A stretch of DNA of 64,000 nucleotides from Synechococcus sp. AG-686-F08. GTDB taxonomy: Bacteria; Cyanobacteriota; Cyanobacteriia; PCC-6307; Cyanobiaceae. The notes under the pieces were generated by a model that was not told where the DNA came from, made no database searches, and saw only the letters and a list, made by a program, of their open reading frames with translations. The stretch spans positions 1-64,000 of the forward strand of contig QCVQ01000001.1 of assembly GCA_003210315.1 (NCBI GenBank), in the 5' to 3' direction. The stretch's first letter is position 1, and every line of letters starts with the position of its first letter. Both the position numbers and the translations under genes were made by a program. This document shows, piece by piece, positions 48,063 through 57,730 of the stretch.

Positions 48063-48376
48063 CTTGGCAAAAAGAAGTTTAGAGTGGCAGAGTTTAGTTG
48101 TCTCGGAAAAATTTTTTATCATAGTTGTTGTACTTGTGAATCTCAACTGCTCGATTTTCTTAGCATTTAACTGCTATCACTGATTGGATTCCACTCCAAA
48201 GTCAGAGTGGGCTTTGAATGTTGCTTTGTTGATAAATGACTGGGCTTAATTGAGTTTATGAATCAATCTAAGAATTAAAACATTTTGTTTGCATCTATCA
48301 TTTTGGCGGGAATTATTTAGCTTGCTTTTGCAATCCTTTGTCAGTTCGGATGTCTATGGGGTTGATTTCCTTTGTT

Positions 48377-48748
48377 TCAGCTGTAGTTGCATACGAACTT
48401 GCTTTCTACTTGTATGCGGGATCGAGGCACTGCCCTATGCCATTGCATCTTGCTTGTGGCTTCTTTAGAGTTTGCACTTTCAAGCTTTGTGAAATACCAA
48501 TATCTCACTAAGATTTTATTTTTATCACATTTTACAAGGATTATGTTGTTATCTTTGTTTTGGTATGAAAATTCTTGGTCTCCTATCTTTCTGATGTTTT
48601 TGATGGAAATCTCTTCGAGCTCTTCTGATACCCCAACCTGAATCCACTCTTTGCTTTTCCCGTTGTCTGCAGATACAGGATTTAATATCATTAATCCTGT
48701 TGTCAGCATAATAACAAAAGCATCCTTTTTGCTGATGAGAGTCTGCAT
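48377..48748 (-). CDS. Secreted hypothetical protein
   Basis: 123 aa; signal peptide AFVIMLTTGLMILNPVSA, coding-like. Confidence 0.5.
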   Translation of the reverse strand: MQTLISKKDAFVIMLTTGLMILNPVSADNGKSKEWIQVGVSEELEEISIKNIRKIGDQEFSYQNKDNNIILVKCDKNKILVRYWYFTKLESANSKEATSKMQWHRAVPRSRIQVESKFVCNYS

Positions 48749-49146
48749 TCCGTTGACTTTACTCTGCAGATTCTACACAGTATTGGTTCCTAACTTTGGT
48801 CTTGCCGATTTGGCTTTTAGTGCGGCGATTGTTTGTCTTTAGCGATGGTTATGAGCTTGATACTGCATTACCCCTTGTTTGGACTCTTGATTTGCGTTCA
48901 ATTTGATTCATTGATGGCTCCCTCCTGCATGGAGCCGATTCTTTTGCTGATTCTCCCCAATGCACGCAGGCTCTTCCTCAGGTGTTCATCGGATACGGCT
49001 TGGTTCCCAATCCTTGAGATCCGTTGGCTTTACTGGGTTTGGTCTGAACAGCAATCATTCAGATATCTCTTTCACGAAGGAATAATAAGAACTCGTCACA
49101 ATCTTTTTTTCGTTGTATTCTCATGTGAGCTCAAAGGGTAAAAGTT

Positions 49147-49263
49147 ATGGCTGAAATTCAAAGGCGTATTCGTTTTAATACCATCAGCATGAGTGTACTG
49201 ATGATCACTATTGCCGTAGGCGTGATGACTGCGATGTGGATGTATGCAGATGCACTTGTTTAA
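49147..49263 (+). CDS. Very small TM protein (not in ORF track)
   Basis: 38 codons: MAEIQRRIRFNTISMSVLMITIAVGVMTAMWMYADALV. Confidence 0.5.
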   Translation: MAEIQRRIRFNTISMSVLMITIAVGVMTAMWMYADALV

Positions 49264-49714
49264 TTCAAAAAACACTAAAGCGGTTACTGTTTTTTCACTA
49301 ACTGCTTCTTTTTGATCTGATCTTGTGCTTAGCTTGTATTAGCAATTTTTGTCGAGCAATGCTTATGCTTTCCTTTTGCGGTTAAGCAAAATCTCTTTTT
49401 TGGAATTGAGACTATTAATGCTAGATTTTCGACATTCAGTCACGATTGGACCGGATTGATTGGCATCAATCCCCCCATCTTCTTTTTTTGATCGTTGTTC
49501 TGAAGTCTCAAGTAAGTCATAGATTCCATCTGCCGTTATGATTTTGTCGGCATCTGTAAGGAGCTTAATTGCTACTTTCTTTATTTCCGCATAGATTGGT
49601 TCGTTTGATCATGTTTCCGTTGAGCAATTCTGGCTCGTTCTATTAGCGCGCTTTTACTATTGCTAAATTGATTGAGCCGTAACAGTTCAGGTTTTCAACT
49701 GTTATTTTGTACCA

Positions 49715-50227
49715 ATGACTATTTCAGAAGACCGCGTTAAACGTTTAGTGGAGGAGTTGTCTGATCCTCTGGCAGTCATAGCTGCTGATGTGAAAAAGCG
49801 CCTGGTCTGGGACTTCAACCTTCCAGTGGCTGTGATTGACGCTCGTCAGCAGCCACCTGTGTTGATCCAATCCTCTGTTGGAAGCTTGGGAAATGTTTTG
49901 CGTGTCTCCACCAAGATTGATCACCCTTTGATCCGACAATTATTTGATCTATATCCCGATCGTGGTTCTGATGCTGCTATTAATGAAATGATGAATGGCC
50001 AGAATGGGAAAGAGTTCTCAGATGTGTTTGATGAATATCAAGAAGAAAAAAAAGCGGGAACCTTGATGTGGGGTGCTGATGATTTAGCCAGTTTTGTTGT
50101 CAAATCTCGGACATGCTTTGAGGATGACGAATTAGCCATCGCAGCGGTCTTTCCTGTTGATACTGGCGATAACGGTCATGCATTGGCGACCTTTGGTATC
50201 CCATGGAGATACTTCAAGGCTTTTTGA
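49715..50227 (+). CDS. Hypothetical protein
   Basis: 170 aa, coding-like. Confidence 0.65.
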   Translation: MTISEDRVKRLVEELSDPLAVIAADVKKRLVWDFNLPVAVIDARQQPPVLIQSSVGSLGNVLRVSTKIDHPLIRQLFDLYPDRGSDAAINEMMNGQNGKEFSDVFDEYQEEKKAGTLMWGADDLASFVVKSRTCFEDDELAIAAVFPVDTGDNGHALATFGIPWRYFKAF

Positions 50228-50355
50228 TTTTTTAGGCCATTAATGCTCATTCAAATATAGAAGGTTATCAAGAGTTTGAATTAATCTTCTAAGTTTGGAG
50301 TGGTTTTACCTTCTCACGTAAAAATATCTCTAGTCCGCTTTGTTTATGGATAATA

Positions 50356-50574
50356 TTAACCTGATTGAGCAATGATTATAATTAACAACGTTCCAAGCCC
50401 AACAGCCCACCAAATCCATTGTCGGTTGGCTGTTCGGAATGACTGTTGATTGGCTTTATAGGTTTGTCCTTGACCCACTGAAGCACCACAATTAGTACAA
50501 ACGATGCGTCCACCAAGGGAGCGGTCAGCCCTAAGAGAGGTTGATCCACAGCGCGGGCAGCATCGGTTGGACAT
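50356..50574 (-). CDS. Zinc-ribbon TM protein
   Basis: MSNRCCPRCGSTSLRADRSLGGRIVCTNCG plus C-terminal TM. Confidence 0.65.
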   Translation of the reverse strand: MSNRCCPRCGSTSLRADRSLGGRIVCTNCGASVGQGQTYKANQQSFRTANRQWIWWAVGLGTLLIIIIAQSG

Positions 50575-50873
50575 TGACTATTCTCTCCTGGGGGTATTAG
50601 CCCTGCAGGGTGCGTCTTGTGTGGTTAGTTTATACTATTTTCAAAAGCTGGTTTCCCGATTATTTGAACGGTATTTGATTTTCGATTATGTTTTTTGCAA
50701 TCCTGTTTGTGGCGAATTATCAAGTCTATCGACTTTAGTTTTTGAGATTGAGGTTCTTTCGTCCTTTGTTGAATGGCTTTGCTTTTGGTAGAGCTTCTTC
50801 CCCTGCTTCGGTTACAAATGCTTCTCAGGATCCCAACGGTGTCATAGCCTCTTTTTTTGAGACACACTCAGCC

Positions 50874-51062
50874 ATGAATTTCACAGCAAAGATTGATGCC
50901 TTGCAGCTGATGCTGACGGATCTACGAACGCGAAATGAACCGATTCGTCATAAAGCTGCATTTCGTGGTTGCCAGCCTGAGTTTCAGGCGCTTGTCACGA
51001 AGTTGATTCATCAATTGGAAACTGAGTTGCTTCATGAGAAGCAGCAGTTTAGAGAGAAGTAA
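50874..51062 (+). CDS. Small conserved hypothetical protein
   Basis: MNFTAKIDALQLMLTDLRTRNEPIRHKAAFRGCQPEFQALVTKLIHQLETELL; trimmed from a longer ORF. Confidence 0.55.
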   Translation: MNFTAKIDALQLMLTDLRTRNEPIRHKAAFRGCQPEFQALVTKLIHQLETELLHEKQQFREK

Positions 51063-51177
51063 TGATCGACCTTGGTAGACAGACTTTTACCAGGGCCTTC
51101 GACGTTGCTCAGGCCCTTATCTCTTGACTATTGTCATTAGTAGTTGACTGAAAAATTAGTATTGATAATCACTTCGT

Positions 51178-51774
51178 TCATTTGAGTGTGAGTAATTCGC
51201 CTGAACGTTGCAATTTTTCAAGATTATCGAATCCCCCAACTGTGTCTCCATCTACAAAGACTTGTGGAAAGGTATTCATCCCACTGCGTTGCTGACATTG
51301 TTTAAAGGTGAGGTCGTTATCGACAGTGATGACCCGGTGTGGAATATTGTAAGCCTCTAAGAGTCGAAGCGCACTGTCGCACCATGGACATCCAGGCAGT
51401 ACTGCGATTTCCAGCCGTGGTTTGGTTTGGCTCCGTGCTTCTTGACCCTGTTTGAGAATCCCAAGGAGAAGATCTGCTCCTTTCAATATCAGTGAGCCTT
51501 GTTCTAGATGCCCCCCCCAAACCTGACATGCTCCATCAGATAGGCTGAGGTGAAGATGAACACCATCTGCATCAAAGGTTCCATTCAAGTTGATGATCTC
51601 TAGTTCACCTTGCAGAACTGTTGGTTTTTCTCGTCCGGGACATTGAAATGATGCTTTTGATAAATTTCCAACGACTCCTAATAAAAATCCGCTGATCCTC
51701 CTCTCTTTTGCTATCTCAGAAAGGGACAGCAATAGGTCTTGGCCTGGCTCAAGATGAAGCGTCAGCGTATCCAT
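51178..51774 (-). CDS. PPC/DUF296 domain fused to C-terminal glutaredoxin domain
   Basis: N-terminal LHLEPGQDLLLSLSEIAKERRISGFLLGVVGNLSKA; C-terminal VLPGCPWCDSALRLLEAYNIPHRVI...FPQVFVDGDTVGGFDNL. Confidence 0.85.
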   Translation of the reverse strand: MDTLTLHLEPGQDLLLSLSEIAKERRISGFLLGVVGNLSKASFQCPGREKPTVLQGELEIINLNGTFDADGVHLHLSLSDGACQVWGGHLEQGSLILKGADLLLGILKQGQEARSQTKPRLEIAVLPGCPWCDSALRLLEAYNIPHRVITVDNDLTFKQCQQRSGMNTFPQVFVDGDTVGGFDNLEKLQRSGELLTLK

Positions 51775-51868
51775 TCGTCGAGTTGGACATCCCTTAAGTA
51801 CTAAGAAGACTAACCCGAGCCAGAGACCTTGATATGATACGCAAGCGTACCGTCAACGTAACGTAACC

Positions 51869-52105
51869 GTGTCATTTCTGGAAAGTCTTTTGCATGAGTT
51901 GCAGGACCAGCTTGTTCCTGCGGATTCTTCAATCAGCGCAGGTCAAGTGGCTGAGTCGGCCACGTCTGAGCGACTCAACGTCACTCTTCCTGCTGGCATT
52001 ATGAGCCGGCTCAAACAACAAGCTCTCAAGGAAGGGAGGAGCTGTAGCAGTTTGGCAACATTTCTGATTGAAGATGGTTTGCGTCGGCATACAGTTATCC
52101 GATAA
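51869..52105 (+). CDS. Ribbon-helix-helix/CopG-like small protein
   Basis: RLNVTLPAGIMSRLKQQALKEGRSCSSLATFLIEDGLRR. Confidence 0.65.
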   Translation: MSFLESLLHELQDQLVPADSSISAGQVAESATSERLNVTLPAGIMSRLKQQALKEGRSCSSLATFLIEDGLRRHTVIR

Positions 52106-52113
52106 AATAGTTC

Positions 52114-53185
52114 TCAATCTAATAAGGCATTTTCGATTCTTTCTGTTTCTCCATCTCGTTCCATTCCTAGTAGTTCAATATTAAGTGGGTTTCTTAATGG
52201 ACTACCCATGGGTAGTACGAAGCCATAGGTTTGAATAGCCAGAGTAAAGTTTGCTAGTTTTAATTTGCTCTGTTTATTCTCTTTGAGGTAGTGGCGTAGA
52301 GGTGCTGCGTCAAAAATAATTCCCTCAACTTCTCCTTGTTTTAGCTTTTTGATCCCTTCATTTAAGTCTTTTGTTAAGACTGGGTTGATTTCATATAACT
52401 TCCCCCATCTCAGGCTTGTCGTACCCTCTACAACAGCAATTTTTTTTCCTCTTAAATCTTCTTTGTTTCGAATTGCTGAAGGAGCCAGCTCCGCGAGAGA
52501 CAAGGTAAATGCCGATGCTAGTCCTGCGGTGATTGATGAGACGGCTACAAGTGACATCACCATCCAAATTCCTGCAATGGTGCGACCAGTTCTTGAAAGT
52601 GGTGCTCGATCGCCATATCCGACTGTGGTGAGTGTGACGAGCCCAAACCACATTCCATTTCCAACACCATGTAAATACTGGCGTGGAAATTGTTCGGTGT
52701 TTTTTCTTCGTTCAGCTAGCCAAATCAGATTGCCAAAAATGAATAGAAGCGAAACAAGGATGCCAACCGATGACAATGCGGCCCACCCAATAAATGGTCG
52801 TAGACGTGTGATGAGTCCTGGTGGCTTCTGAGGGATCAGTAAGCCTTCATAGCCATGAAAATAGGGTTGCGTAAAATCAATTTTGGGGTTTGCTAATCGA
52901 TTTGGAGTAATGCTGATTGGACCGATTGCTAGATCAACCGTGCCATCAGCAACAGCTTTAATGCTCGCATTGGTGTTTGGCTGAACAACAAATTTGTAGG
53001 GTTGATCGAGACGATTTGCGACGTCCCTCCAAATTTCAATACTGATCCCGCTCAGTTCGCCATCTTTATCCATGACAAACGGAGGAGATCCACTCACTCC
53101 TACTTCCTACTCGCAACTCCCTAGCCACTGTCTGAATGGGCAGTGAAATTAGGACGATTCCAGTAAGCAAAAGCGTTTTTAACAC
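52114..53185 (-). pseudogene. GluR0-like ligand-gated K+ channel (SBP_bac_3 plus pore TTVGYGD), interrupted by a 7-bp tandem duplication
   Basis: Intact mature ORF 52114-53097; signal-peptide part from GTG at 53185 (VLKTLLLTGIVLISLPIQTVARELRVG) is in another frame; TCCTACT x2 at 53098-53111 accounts for the shift. Confidence 0.7.
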
Positions 53186-53201
53186 GGCAACCTCGGCTTG
53201 A

Positions 53202-53315
53202 TCAGCCCCTTTCGAGCCGGCGAATAATAAAACCCATGGCCATTAGAGATCCAAGGAGTGCAAGTAGCAATGCCAGGGTCATTGTTCCAATGCGTTTGTC
53301 TTCACAGACTCTCAT
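53202..53315 (-). CDS. Very small TM protein
   Basis: 37 codons: MRVCEDKRIGTMTLALLLALLGSLMAMGFIIRRLERG. Confidence 0.35.
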   Translation of the reverse strand: MRVCEDKRIGTMTLALLLALLGSLMAMGFIIRRLERG

Positions 53316-53360
53316 CACGGCTGTCTTGAGGGAACTGTTCAAGGAACACTTGTGTGATAA

Positions 53361-54185
53361 ATGCAATCAATTCGGTTCCTGGCTCCTCGTCTTAGCTTTA
53401 TTCGGCATCCTGAAGACGCCAGGTTTGAGTTGGGGACGCATCTTTTGAACTCAGATTCGATCCGATCAAGAAACGCTGAAGCTCGGAAAGAAGGGTTTGG
53501 GCTGTCTTGGAGCTGGGAGCAAGAGCGTTTTGAATTTCTGGCTGAAAAGGCTCTCTGGCGTCCAGAAGGCCGTGAGCTTTTCATTGCTGACTTGCATTTG
53601 GGCAAAGCCGAAGTGTTTCAAGCTCATGGCATTCCCTTACCGAGTGATGGAGATCGCGGCACGTTGAACCCACTGCTGGACCTCTGCGCGCGAGTTCAAC
53701 CCAAAACGCTCATCATCCTTGGGGATCTCGTGCATGGGCCCCTTGGGTTGACCGCCTCTCTTCGGGAGACTCTGGCGGCACTTCCTGAGCTCACTGGTTG
53801 TCCCATCACCCTGGTGGGTGGCAACCATGATCGTCCTTGCCGCACGTTGGGTTTGGTTCAGCAACCGAGTTATCGCCTCGGCCAACTTTGGCTCAGCCAT
53901 GAACCGGAACATTCACCCGACCAATCCGGCCAAAATGCTCGTTTGCTTAACATTTGCGGCCATATTCATCCTGTTGCGAACCTCAGCTCTGGGAGTGATC
54001 GACTTCGTCTTCCTTGCTTTGCCTACAACTCGTCTGAGGAAAGATTGTTGATTCCAGCCTTTGGTGAGTTGACGGGAGGGCATGAATGCGGTCAGCTTTA
54101 CCGCAAATGGTTGGTGGCTGAGGGCACCATCGTTCCTTGGCAGAACCCCGAATCCCGAGCTCGAAAAAAAAGGCTGGTCCGGTGA
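53361..54185 (+). CDS. Metallophosphoesterase (PdeM/ligase-associated type); true start uncertain
   Basis: LFIADLHLGKAEVFQAHGIPLP, LGDLVHG, VGGNHDR, ICGHIHP. Confidence 0.8.
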   Translation: MQSIRFLAPRLSFIRHPEDARFELGTHLLNSDSIRSRNAEARKEGFGLSWSWEQERFEFLAEKALWRPEGRELFIADLHLGKAEVFQAHGIPLPSDGDRGTLNPLLDLCARVQPKTLIILGDLVHGPLGLTASLRETLAALPELTGCPITLVGGNHDRPCRTLGLVQQPSYRLGQLWLSHEPEHSPDQSGQNARLLNICGHIHPVANLSSGSDRLRLPCFAYNSSEERLLIPAFGELTGGHECGQLYRKWLVAEGTIVPWQNPESRARKKRLVR

Positions 54186-55687
54186 TTCGCAATCGGACTC
54201 CAGCTTCTGCTGCAGATACCTCCTCTAAGAAGAAGAGACGTAAGCCCAAGCCCAAGACTCAGCGTTCGATCCTGTGGCGCAAGCGTTGGCTGATCGTGGT
54301 GGTTCCTGTGACGGTCTTCACGGGATTGATTGCTCTTGCGCCTGGCACTCCGGAAAAAAAGGAGATTGCGTCTGAGCTTGACCCCACTGAAACCTCCAAC
54401 TCTGTTGCGGGGCCTTTTGCTTATCAGCCCGACGATGAGGTCTATGCCCTCGATTTCGACCCTCGTGATGTGCGGCTAGGTCTGCTTGAAGGTTGGGATC
54501 GTGAACAGGATGCCTTTGAAGACACTGCTGCTCTCGCTTACGTCTCAGGACCGATGTATGAGCGGCACATTGATGAGTTTGGACAGGAAATCACCGTGCC
54601 TCTGGGTGATCTGAAACTTGGCAATAGGGTGTGGCGTGGTCGCAATCGAACCGCCTCAAGACAACGAGCCTTCATCGGCATCCTTAAGGATGGAACCGTC
54701 GATTTTGGGTATGGAGAGCTAACCCCCGATCGTGCCAAGACCTACGACATGTTTGTGGGGGGTCTGCACAGCATCTACAACGACCTGGAGGAGCCACCTG
54801 AGAGCTACAAGGGGGCTTACAGCATCAGCATGGGGCAACGGATTCGTTATTACCTCCCTCGCATTCGCATGGTCTACGGCTTGAAGGCCGATGGTCGAAT
54901 TGAAATGCTGATGAGCAAAGACGGTCTCACGCTTGAGCAAACGAAGGATCTGGCACGCAGGCGGGGTCTTGTGGCGGCCTACATGCCTGACCACGCCTCG
55001 AAGAGTCGTTTGATCATTCCCGGAGTGAAAGGTTTCACCGAGGAGGATGCCAACTGGATAAGCGGTGGCGCCACCAGTTTTGTGCACGTCCCCTACCTAC
55101 TCCGGCTGAGTGAGCGACGGGTCCCGCTGGAAGGAGGGATGATCGCTGATTTGACACGACGCATCGAGTCCAGCCAGCGCTGTGATGGTGTGTCGGACTG
55201 CGCGTTCTTCTATGGAGGGCAGCTCATGGATCGTGCTTTGGCTGGCTTGAACCGTGTGATGGAACAGGGCGTTGAGCCAATTGCGCGCATGATTTGGGCG
55301 CCAAAGCCCACACCACGTCTCGAACAGAATCTGACCACCCCCCTTATCGAAATGATGCCGACGAGGCAACCGCTCCGGGAACCTCCGATTACCGCCGACC
55401 CACTTGTGCTCCGAGAGAGCGCGGACTTAGAGACCGAACAGGATCAGCCTCTCAACTCAGATGCTGAGGCTCCCTCATGGGATTTCGATCTGCCTCCCGA
55501 CCTGCCTCCACCCGTCTTGCTTCAAGAGGATCAGATCCTTCCGGAGGATCCTGAATCTTGGCCTGAGCCCATTCCACCAACCTCTGGTGTTGAGGAACAG
55601 GAATCGGTGTCGAAAACTGAGGACGAGCAGAGCATTATTTACGGAGCACCACCTCCACCGGTCCTCCCTCCTCCTCCTTTGCCCTGA
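54137..55687 (+). CDS. Conserved hypothetical membrane-anchored protein with proline-rich tail
   Basis: 516 aa; basic N-terminus, TM, large ectodomain, ends PPPPVLPPPPLP. Confidence 0.65.
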   Translation: MAEPRIPSSKKKAGPVIRNRTPASAADTSSKKKRRKPKPKTQRSILWRKRWLIVVVPVTVFTGLIALAPGTPEKKEIASELDPTETSNSVAGPFAYQPDDEVYALDFDPRDVRLGLLEGWDREQDAFEDTAALAYVSGPMYERHIDEFGQEITVPLGDLKLGNRVWRGRNRTASRQRAFIGILKDGTVDFGYGELTPDRAKTYDMFVGGLHSIYNDLEEPPESYKGAYSISMGQRIRYYLPRIRMVYGLKADGRIEMLMSKDGLTLEQTKDLARRRGLVAAYMPDHASKSRLIIPGVKGFTEEDANWISGGATSFVHVPYLLRLSERRVPLEGGMIADLTRRIESSQRCDGVSDCAFFYGGQLMDRALAGLNRVMEQGVEPIARMIWAPKPTPRLEQNLTTPLIEMMPTRQPLREPPITADPLVLRESADLETEQDQPLNSDAEAPSWDFDLPPDLPPPVLLQEDQILPEDPESWPEPIPPTSGVEEQESVSKTEDEQSIIYGAPPPPVLPPPPLP

Positions 55688-55749
55688 TCGTTCTCTTGAT
55701 GCGCTTCAACGGGTGAGCAAGACGTTGTTTTCAGAGATAAAGCTTCTCT

Positions 55750-56085
55750 TTGCAAGGGATTATCAGATCTATAGCCAGGCTTGACCCGGCTGATCCGCAT
55801 GCCTTGGCACCCGCTTTTCTTGCCCATCACCTTGCTGTAATCGAAGACAAGTTTGATGCTGTGCTTCAAATGCTTTCCGACAGAGAAGATACCGAGTGGT
55901 TTACGACCAAAGAAGTCCTGCCTCAGATGAGTGTTACGTCCAAGCAACTCAGTCACCTCATTGCCTCAGGCGTTATGTAAGGAGACGCAATACGGAATCT
56001 CGGATCAGCCAAAAATGCAAGGTATCGCTATCACCGCGGTCGTTTGCTGAACCAATATTTAAAACAAGTGATAACTCCCCAATGA
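55750..56085 (+). pseudogene. HTH/excisionase-like small protein with in-frame stop at 55978-55980
   Basis: ...WFTTKEVLPQMSVTSKQLSHLIASGVM*GDAIRNLGSAKNARYRYHRGRLLNQYLKQVITPQ*. Confidence 0.5.
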
Positions 56086-56213
56086 CCCTTGACTGGGCGT
56101 TGTGAATGACGGCTTCATCGTCTGGGTCAACGTTGATGCGTCACGCATGTTGTCCAATCCCTGGATGGATTGGCACTATTTGCTTGAGCTCATGATGTAC
56201 GGACAAAAGAAAA

Positions 56214-56230
56214 CCCCGCCAAAGGCAGGG
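56214..56230 (-). terminator. Minus-strand terminator-like hairpin
   Basis: Minus strand CCCTGCC-TTT-GGCGGGG followed by TTTTCTTTT. Confidence 0.6.
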
Positions 56231-56380
56231 TCTCTCGGCTTCTCGTTGGACGTGTTGCCTAGTTTCCACTCCGAGAAGAAGCCCTCCTCACAAATGAATA
56301 ATGCCTCAGAAATCCTGCTGAGCAAGTCCCTTCGTATCAGTTGATTGACTGTTCTGCGGAATTTCCTCAACATGTGCTCG

Positions 56381-56444
56381 GCCAACTCCTCACAAGGTTT
56401 GGCTCCTCACACCCCCGAAGAAGGCTTGATCGCCTTCTTTTTTT
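56381..56444 (+). ncRNA. Yfr1-like small RNA candidate
   Basis: Hairpin GCCAA..TTGGC, unpaired GCTCCTCACACCCCC, terminator AAGAAGGC-loop-GCCTTCTT plus T7; second CTCCTCACA in the 5' hairpin. Confidence 0.6.
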
Positions 56445-56707
56445 ATGCCTTGGCTCGTTCGCCTAAAGGGCAATGGTGTTCAGCCATAAAAAAAGAGCAG
56501 TCCTCCCGACCACTCTTTCCAGCGAGCATCCAGCACCGCTTTCGTATCCACCCTGGCTACGGCACAAGTGATTGTCCGTGGGCGTGCTTCTTTCAGGACA
56601 GATTATGTGGGCAACGGTGGTGACTCAGATCTTGAGTTCCGAGCTGAGGCATCTTTTGGTTGAAGTGCAGAGAGACAGGCTTATGGCTTGGTAGCTAGGT
56701 GTGAGCT

Positions 56708-56956
56708 TTAAGTTTCGATCAGGTACAGCAGCGGTCGTTGCTCTATCTGTAAGTCATAGACATCGATCAACTCTTGAGGTAACAAAGGTATCTTTGCTTC
56801 CAGCAACTGTCTTATATCGGAAAGCTCATTGATTACTTGCGGCTCAAGGTGTGCTGGCCTGCACTCAATTTCACTATTAGTGCCGATATGTAATGCAAGG
56901 ATATCTGATGATAGGTTTGCTTTCTTCTTTGGACATCTACGTTTCTTTAAATGCAT
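56708..56956 (-). CDS. Hypothetical protein
   Basis: 82 aa, coding-like. Confidence 0.4.
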   Translation of the reverse strand: MHLKKRRCPKKKANLSSDILALHIGTNSEIECRPAHLEPQVINELSDIRQLLEAKIPLLPQELIDVYDLQIEQRPLLYLIET

Positions 56957-57273
56957 TACGCTGAAGGCAATGTGCGTGCATGTGTAGCTTTAAGATTTAT
57001 ACATAATGTATGCAAATTTGGTGCACATAGTTATCAATACGCTAGTGGTAATCCCGAATTCGAGGTCGTGGGGCTATGGACGGGCGTAAAAGCAGCGGGG
57101 GGAGTAGCGGCAGCCTCACTGACATAAGAGGCCGCAACGGTTTTCGAGAAATTGACATCTGATGTTGGCACTTATATACATCAAAAAAGTCGCTCTATTG
57201 CCTCGTTATAAGGTCGCGATCGGTCGTTAATCTATCGATTAATCGCAATAGTCTAAAGGGGATCAGTCAAAAT

Positions 57274-57480
57274 CTAAGGGGCACCCCAAACTGCCTCACA
57301 GAAATCTTTTACTAGCGTGCCATCATCCATCTTTCCACTTGGATCTGGCTCTAGCCCCAACCTTTTCATTGCAGTTGGGTAGTCAATCTGTTTAGTAGCT
57401 ACAAGAGTGCATGTCTTTTTCTTAGGGGTACACGATACCAACAGAAATAGAACAGGAAGCAGCAGTAATGCCTTTTTCAT
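57274..57480 (-). CDS. Small lipoprotein
   Basis: MKKALLLLPVLFLLVSCTPKKKTC, lipobox LVSC. Confidence 0.65.
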   Translation of the reverse strand: MKKALLLLPVLFLLVSCTPKKKTCTLVATKQIDYPTAMKRLGLEPDPSGKMDDGTLVKDFCEAVWGAP

Positions 57481-57547
57481 GCAATGACTCTACCTGTAGA
57501 ACTCGATGAGATGAAACTTTTGGTTTTGGGCGCTATTAACTCCTCCG

Positions 57548-57570
57548 CCCCGCCACGAGCGGGGTTTTTT
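57548..57570 (+). terminator. Terminator, repeat family copy 1
   Basis: CCCCGCCACGAGCGGGGTTTTTT followed by ATTGCCTA. Confidence 0.75.
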
Positions 57571-57730
57571 ATTGCCTACTGAATAGCAGCAAAGCCAGAT
57601 TGACCCGGTTCGATCCGTAATGGGTATCGAGAACAGTCTCGTTTCGCGTGTTCGGTTCATTGGCGGATTTCACCGTCACGATCAAGTGACTTGGCTGGCG
57701 ATGGTTGCTTCATCTTCAAAACAGCATCAA

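Noticed and set aside
51065-51125. Possible structured RNA GGTAGACAG...GGGCC...GGCCC
   Set aside because: Best explained as an ordinary terminator region between convergent genes
56176-56385. Minus-strand 69-aa ORF
   Set aside because: Runs through a minus-strand terminator hairpin (56214-56230) and overlaps the Yfr1-like RNA
57074-57163. 28-codon ORF MDGRKSSGGSSGSLTDIRGRNGFREIDI
   Set aside because: Too short and no supporting context to call
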